DNA from: JAAYOS01 sp050950785
GTDB lineage: Bacteria; Bacillota; Clostridia; Oscillospirales; JAAYOS01
Length of the DNA: 64,000 bases
Assembly: GCA_050950785.1 (NCBI GenBank)
Contig: JBMNIG010000006.1
Coordinates: 24,048-88,047, forward strand
Direction: 5' to 3'
A program made the position numbers and the translations under genes. The notes under the pieces were generated by a model. The model did no database searches. It was given only the letters and a program-made list of their open reading frames with translations, and was not told where the DNA came from. The stretch's first letter is position 1, and every line of letters begins with the position of its first letter. Positions 61,181 through 64,000 of this stretch are shown here, piece by piece.

Positions 61181-62479
61181 TCACCTCTTCAAAATCGTAT
61201 CTATTAGAGCGGCCCCATCGTTTATCACGGGTATTACCTTTACCCCAAGGGCCCGCTCGACATCTTTTACGGTAATATCATCAAGAAAAACCGCCTCTCC
61301 GGATCTTAACATATTGTTCGGGATAAGTAGTCTCGGGGGGAGCTTCTTATGTCGAAGCATCTCAATCAAATCTCTGCCGGTTACTAAACCCGATACCGTT
61401 ATCTCTTCTCCGAAAAACCGGTTGTTGATTTCATATACGCAACCAACCATATTATTGCACTTTAGATGAAAAAGGTCAATAAGCTTACTCATGATGGGGG
61501 CGAACAGCGTGCCTGTTGCAATGGCAAAAGGCTCGATGTAATCTGTTTTCTGCACCTTCTCAAGGGCGAGACGAAATTCCTCTTCAAAAAGGGCCGCCAT
61601 GCCAACTCCATTCTCAATCTGCGGAAAGTCCTCATAGTATTCCACATCTGGCAGGGGTTTACCCGCTTTTAGGTAAAGCTCATCCGCGCAGTAAAAAACG
61701 CGTGTGCCCAGGAGCTGCTTGCACTTGTCACCGATTTCATCGACCTGGTTTATGACACTTAGCGCATCCTCCTTATTTACAGGTCTGAGGGCGGTAAGTC
61801 CTTCTCTATACTTGGAAATCCCAACAGGCACAACAGAAACGCTGACCATTGCCGGATATAGCGCCTGAAGATCGCTGAGTGTTCGCTGCAGCTCTTCCCC
61901 GTCGTTGTAGCCCGGGCAGAGAACGATCTGGCCATTTAAGATAAGGCCTGCGTCCGCAAACTCCTTTAAATATTTAAGCGCCTTCCCTGCATTGCGATTA
62001 CCCAACATCCTTACCCTTAGCTCGGGATTTGTTGTGTGAATAGAGATATTGATTGGGCTTATGCGCATTTTTATAATGCGATCTACATCACTCCTTGTAA
62101 GATTCGTAAGTGTGATATAGTTGCCCTGCAAAAAACTAAGTCGCGCATCATCGTCCTTAAAGTAGAGTGTATCACGCATACCGGGAGGCATCTGATCTAT
62201 AAAACAGAAGATGCATTGGTTTGAGCATCTGCGGGGGTTGTCCATGAGATATGTCTCAAAATCGATTCCGAGACCTTCTCCCACTTCCTTTTCAACGTGC
62301 ATTGTATGGAGTTCCCCGTCCCTTTTGATCACAATATCAAACTCTTCATCATAAGAATAAAATTGTAGATCCAGTACATCACGCACAGCATGCCCCGCAA
62401 CTGAGATCAATTGATCTCCTACGCGAACACCGGCTCTGTCCGCAGGTCCTGCTTTGTCCACACCAATGATCCTGGCCAT
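61181..62479 (-). CDS. DUF512 protein with PDZ and radical-SAM-like domains
   Basis: A protein of about 432 residues. The N-terminus is PDZ-like: KAGPADRAGVRVGDQLISV. A radical-SAM-like Cys motif follows: CSNQCIFCFIDQMPPGMR. The DUF512 domain follows: LRPVNKEDA, LPDVEYYEDFPQIENGVG, ATGTLFAPIM and a C-terminal NMLRSGEAVFLDDITV. The family is common beside der in Firmicutes; its reaction is unknown. The ATG at 62479 follows AAGGGGGTG. The longer frame to 62512 lacks a site. Confidence 0.93.
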   Translation of the reverse strand: MARIIGVDKAGPADRAGVRVGDQLISVAGHAVRDVLDLQFYSYDEEFDIVIKRDGELHTMHVEKEVGEGLGIDFETYLMDNPRRCSNQCIFCFIDQMPPGMRDTLYFKDDDARLSFLQGNYITLTNLTRSDVDRIIKMRISPINISIHTTNPELRVRMLGNRNAGKALKYLKEFADAGLILNGQIVLCPGYNDGEELQRTLSDLQALYPAMVSVSVVPVGISKYREGLTALRPVNKEDALSVINQVDEIGDKCKQLLGTRVFYCADELYLKAGKPLPDVEYYEDFPQIENGVGMAALFEEEFRLALEKVQKTDYIEPFAIATGTLFAPIMSKLIDLFHLKCNNMVGCVYEINNRFFGEEITVSGLVTGRDLIEMLRHKKLPPRLLIPNNMLRSGEAVFLDDITVKDVERALGVKVIPVINDGAALIDTILKR

Positions 62480-62548
62480 ATTTTTACACCCCCTTGCTGT
62501 TATTATTACCATCGCAAATGACTTAAGTTAAGTTGCTGCCAAAAACAC

Positions 62549-62585
62549 ATCAATCCGGCGACCGCCGGATTGATCAATCGTTATT
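62549..62585 (-). terminator. rpmF terminator
   Basis: ATCAATCCGGC (62549-62559) pairs with GCCGGATTGAT (62564-62574). On the minus strand it is followed by GTGTTTTTGG. It lies between rpmF and DUF512. Confidence 0.85.
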
Positions 62586-62772
62586 TCTTGCTGTCATCCA
62601 CCGCAAGCACTTCGCGTCCTTTGTAGCTTCCGCAGGCTCTGCATACCCTGTGGGGCAGTCGGAAAGCGCCACATTTCGAACAGGTGACCAACGAAGGTGC
62701 GCTGAGCTTCCAGTGGGAGCTGCGCCGCTTGTCACGTCGGGCTTTGGATGTTTTTCTCTTTGGAACCGCCAT
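62581..62772 (-). CDS. rpmF: 50S ribosomal protein L32, zinc-binding form
   Basis: A 63-residue protein: MAVPKRKTSKARRDKRRSSH and the zinc pairs CSKCG and CRACG. AGGAGGTG precedes the ATG at 62772. It lies 60 bases after the YceD-type gene on the same strand, the usual yceD-rpmF pair. Confidence 0.97.
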   Translation of the reverse strand: MAVPKRKTSKARRDKRRSSHWKLSAPSLVTCSKCGAFRLPHRVCRACGSYKGREVLAVDDSKK

Positions 62773-62831
62773 TTTGACACCTCCTTCTATTCGCAGCAAA
62801 CTGCGGTCTGCCCGCGGGGAATATCTGCAGA

Positions 62832-63335
62832 TTATTCACTAAAAAAATTCTTGAGTTTTTCCAGCCGTGGATCGATTTCAGGTGTGCAGTCGCACTCACC
62901 TTCATTTAGATTCTTTCCACACCGTGGACATATCCCCATACAATCCGGACTACAAAGCATCCTCATGTCGCTATTCAATATAATAGCAGAGCGGATCACA
63001 TCATCGATATCCACCGTTGCATCCTCGATAACAAGCACGTCGGCGTTGTCGATATCATCCGGGTTTTCAAGAGATTCTGTCAGAATTACCTTTATACCAA
63101 CTGTATAAGGTCTTTCCACTTCTCCGGCGCAGCGATCGCAATCAAACTTGATAATTGTATCACACTTTACTTCCAGATACAATACTCCTGCGCTGTTGTA
63201 TGCCTTACCGCTGATCTGTGCGGGATTTACAAAAGGCTTGGAAAAGTTGATCTCCAGGTCGCGGAAATCGGCTTTGTAGTCAAATGGAATGGAACCGCCC
63301 GGAACATCCATGATTTCATTTAAATTCAATAACAT
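62832..63335 (-). CDS. YceD/DUF177 family protein
   Basis: A 167-residue protein of the DUF177 family, linked in other bacteria to 23S rRNA accumulation and nearly always found before rpmF. It contains CDRCAGEVERP and a C-terminal CSPDCMGICPRCGKNLNEG with paired cysteines. The ATG at 63335 follows GGAGGTTAT and lies after the promoter at 63411-63439, so the longer frame to 63425 is excluded. Confidence 0.92.
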   Translation of the reverse strand: MLLNLNEIMDVPGGSIPFDYKADFRDLEINFSKPFVNPAQISGKAYNSAGVLYLEVKCDTIIKFDCDRCAGEVERPYTVGIKVILTESLENPDDIDNADVLVIEDATVDIDDVIRSAIILNSDMRMLCSPDCMGICPRCGKNLNEGECDCTPEIDPRLEKLKNFFSE

Positions 63336-63410
63336 TCCATAACCTCCGCCGTTGAGGCAGTCAAAAACCCATAAGACCATGGAACCGCCCCTAAGAGCGG
63401 TACGAATCGT

Positions 63411-63439
63411 ATTATACTTTGACATCTCCGGTTTGTCAA
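63411..63439 (-). promoter_or_regulatory. Promoter of the yceD-rpmF operon
   Basis: On the minus strand: TTGACA (63434-63439), a 17-base spacer, TATAAT (63411-63416), a perfect consensus. Confidence 0.92.
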
Positions 63440-63584
63440 CATTTTTTCATAAAACCTGACTGCATTCAATTAAAAAGTTATCATTTACATATGCTAAATT
63501 ATAACTGAACTGCTCTACTTGTATAAAACAAACCAAACAGAGCAAAGCGTTCCATTTATTACATGATTTTGTGCACAAAATACG

Positions 63585-63613
63585 TTGAGTATCAGGGTAT
63601 TTGCTGGTATAAT
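63585..63613 (+). promoter_or_regulatory. Promoter of the RluA-family gene
   Basis: TTGAGT (63585-63590), a 17-base spacer, TATAAT (63608-63613). Confidence 0.7.
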
Positions 63614-63666
63614 AGATAGAAATTATTACCTAAATTGCAAAATTTGCTAAATTCTTGGAGGAGCAT

Positions 63667-64000
63667 TTGAAAACCCTTACCGTCGGAAAAAATGACGCCG
63701 GTCAGCGTCTTGACCGTTTTCTTCGTAAAACATATCCAAGCTTGGCGACATCGCTTATACAAAAATCCATCAGAAAAAAACAGATCAAACTCAACGGCAA
63801 GAAGGCTGCTGCCGATGCTCGTCTTTCAGAAGGCGATATCATCACTGTCTATCTAGCCGATTGCACTGTTTGAGAGCAACACTGATAGGCAGGCTTTTTT
63901 GAAAATTTTAAATCCGGAACTTCGCATTATATATGAGGACGAGAATCTCTTATTGCTAGACAAACCTCCCGGGCTTCTCTGCCACAGCAACGACCGCGAG
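63667..64000 (+). pseudogene. RluA-family pseudouridine synthase, frameshifted after the S4 domain and cut by the window edge
   Basis: The TTG at 63667 (GGAGG six bases upstream) opens an S4 RNA-binding domain: MKTLTVGKNDAGQRLDRFLR, SLIQKSIRKKQIKLNGKKA and LSEGDIITVYLAD. A TGA at 63871 ends this frame. One base over, the sequence continues without a break as ESNTDRQAFLKILNPELRI and IYEDENLLLLDKPPGLLCHS, the start of the RluA catalytic domain, to the window end. One extra base between about 63855 and 63872 explains it. A restart at the TTG of FLKIL is possible but less likely. Confidence 0.8.

Overview
The window looks like chromosome from an anaerobic, low-to-mid GC Firmicute of the class Clostridia. 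Supporting signs are a ctsR-mcsA-mcsB-clpC operon with CtsR operators, a CIRCE element before groES-groEL, a K+-dependent membrane pyrophosphatase, a 2[4Fe-4S] ferredoxin, strong AGGAGG-type ribosome binding sites, many TTG/GTG starts, ISL3-type insertion sequences and a T-box leader. I saw no rRNA, tRNA or CRISPR array. I cannot name a genus.

Layout. 1-2.8 kb: a divergent carbohydrate pair, a truncated solute-binding lipoprotein and an apiosidase-like glycoside hydrolase. 3-10 kb: hppA, small unknown membrane proteins, rsmI, a TrmN6-like methyltransferase and a ferredoxin. 10-15 kb: the CtsR-controlled proteolysis operon. 15-17.3 kb: proB and a multiply frameshifted proA. 17.6-23.3 kb: trmL and the lower-glycolysis operon pgk-tpiA-gpmI-eno. 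23.4-34.7 kb: mostly minus-strand genes: rpiB and a coupled secreted protein, a PHP phosphatase, a GT39 protein O-mannosyltransferase-like protein, rsmE, cdd, a polyprenyl-phosphate glycosyltransferase, a CPBP protease and mtaB, plus a lone cheW. 34.9-43.7 kb: an HPr-like protein, a DD-carboxypeptidase, pgi, groES-groEL, a lipid kinase and rpmB.

43.8-58.4 kb is an accessory island bounded by two nearly identical ISL3-type elements in the same orientation. It carries a GH39 glycosidase, two divergent solute-binding lipoproteins without permeases, a membrane-bound AraC-type sensor-regulator and a cupin/AraC regulator. It also holds about 2.5 kb of decayed mobile-element sequence: a frameshifted DpnD/PcfM-like gene, an Xre regulator with three phased operators, and a T-box leader whose downstream gene has been lost. 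58.6-64 kb returns to housekeeping genes: mscL, plsY, der, a DUF512 protein, rpmF, a YceD-type protein and the start of a frameshifted RluA-family gene.

How the parts fit. The core supports glycolysis, protein quality control and tRNA/rRNA modification. The flanking and island genes look like plant-polysaccharide scavenging: binding proteins capture oligosaccharides, GH39 and apiosidase-like enzymes cleave them, and AraC-type sensors control expression. The transport permeases are not in the window. The least ordinary features are the IS-bounded island with crossed flanking sequences, the orphan T-box, the Xre operator array, several degenerate short tandem repeats (9, 12 and 21 bp periods) and a set of frameshifts, many of which are one base too long in a homopolymer.
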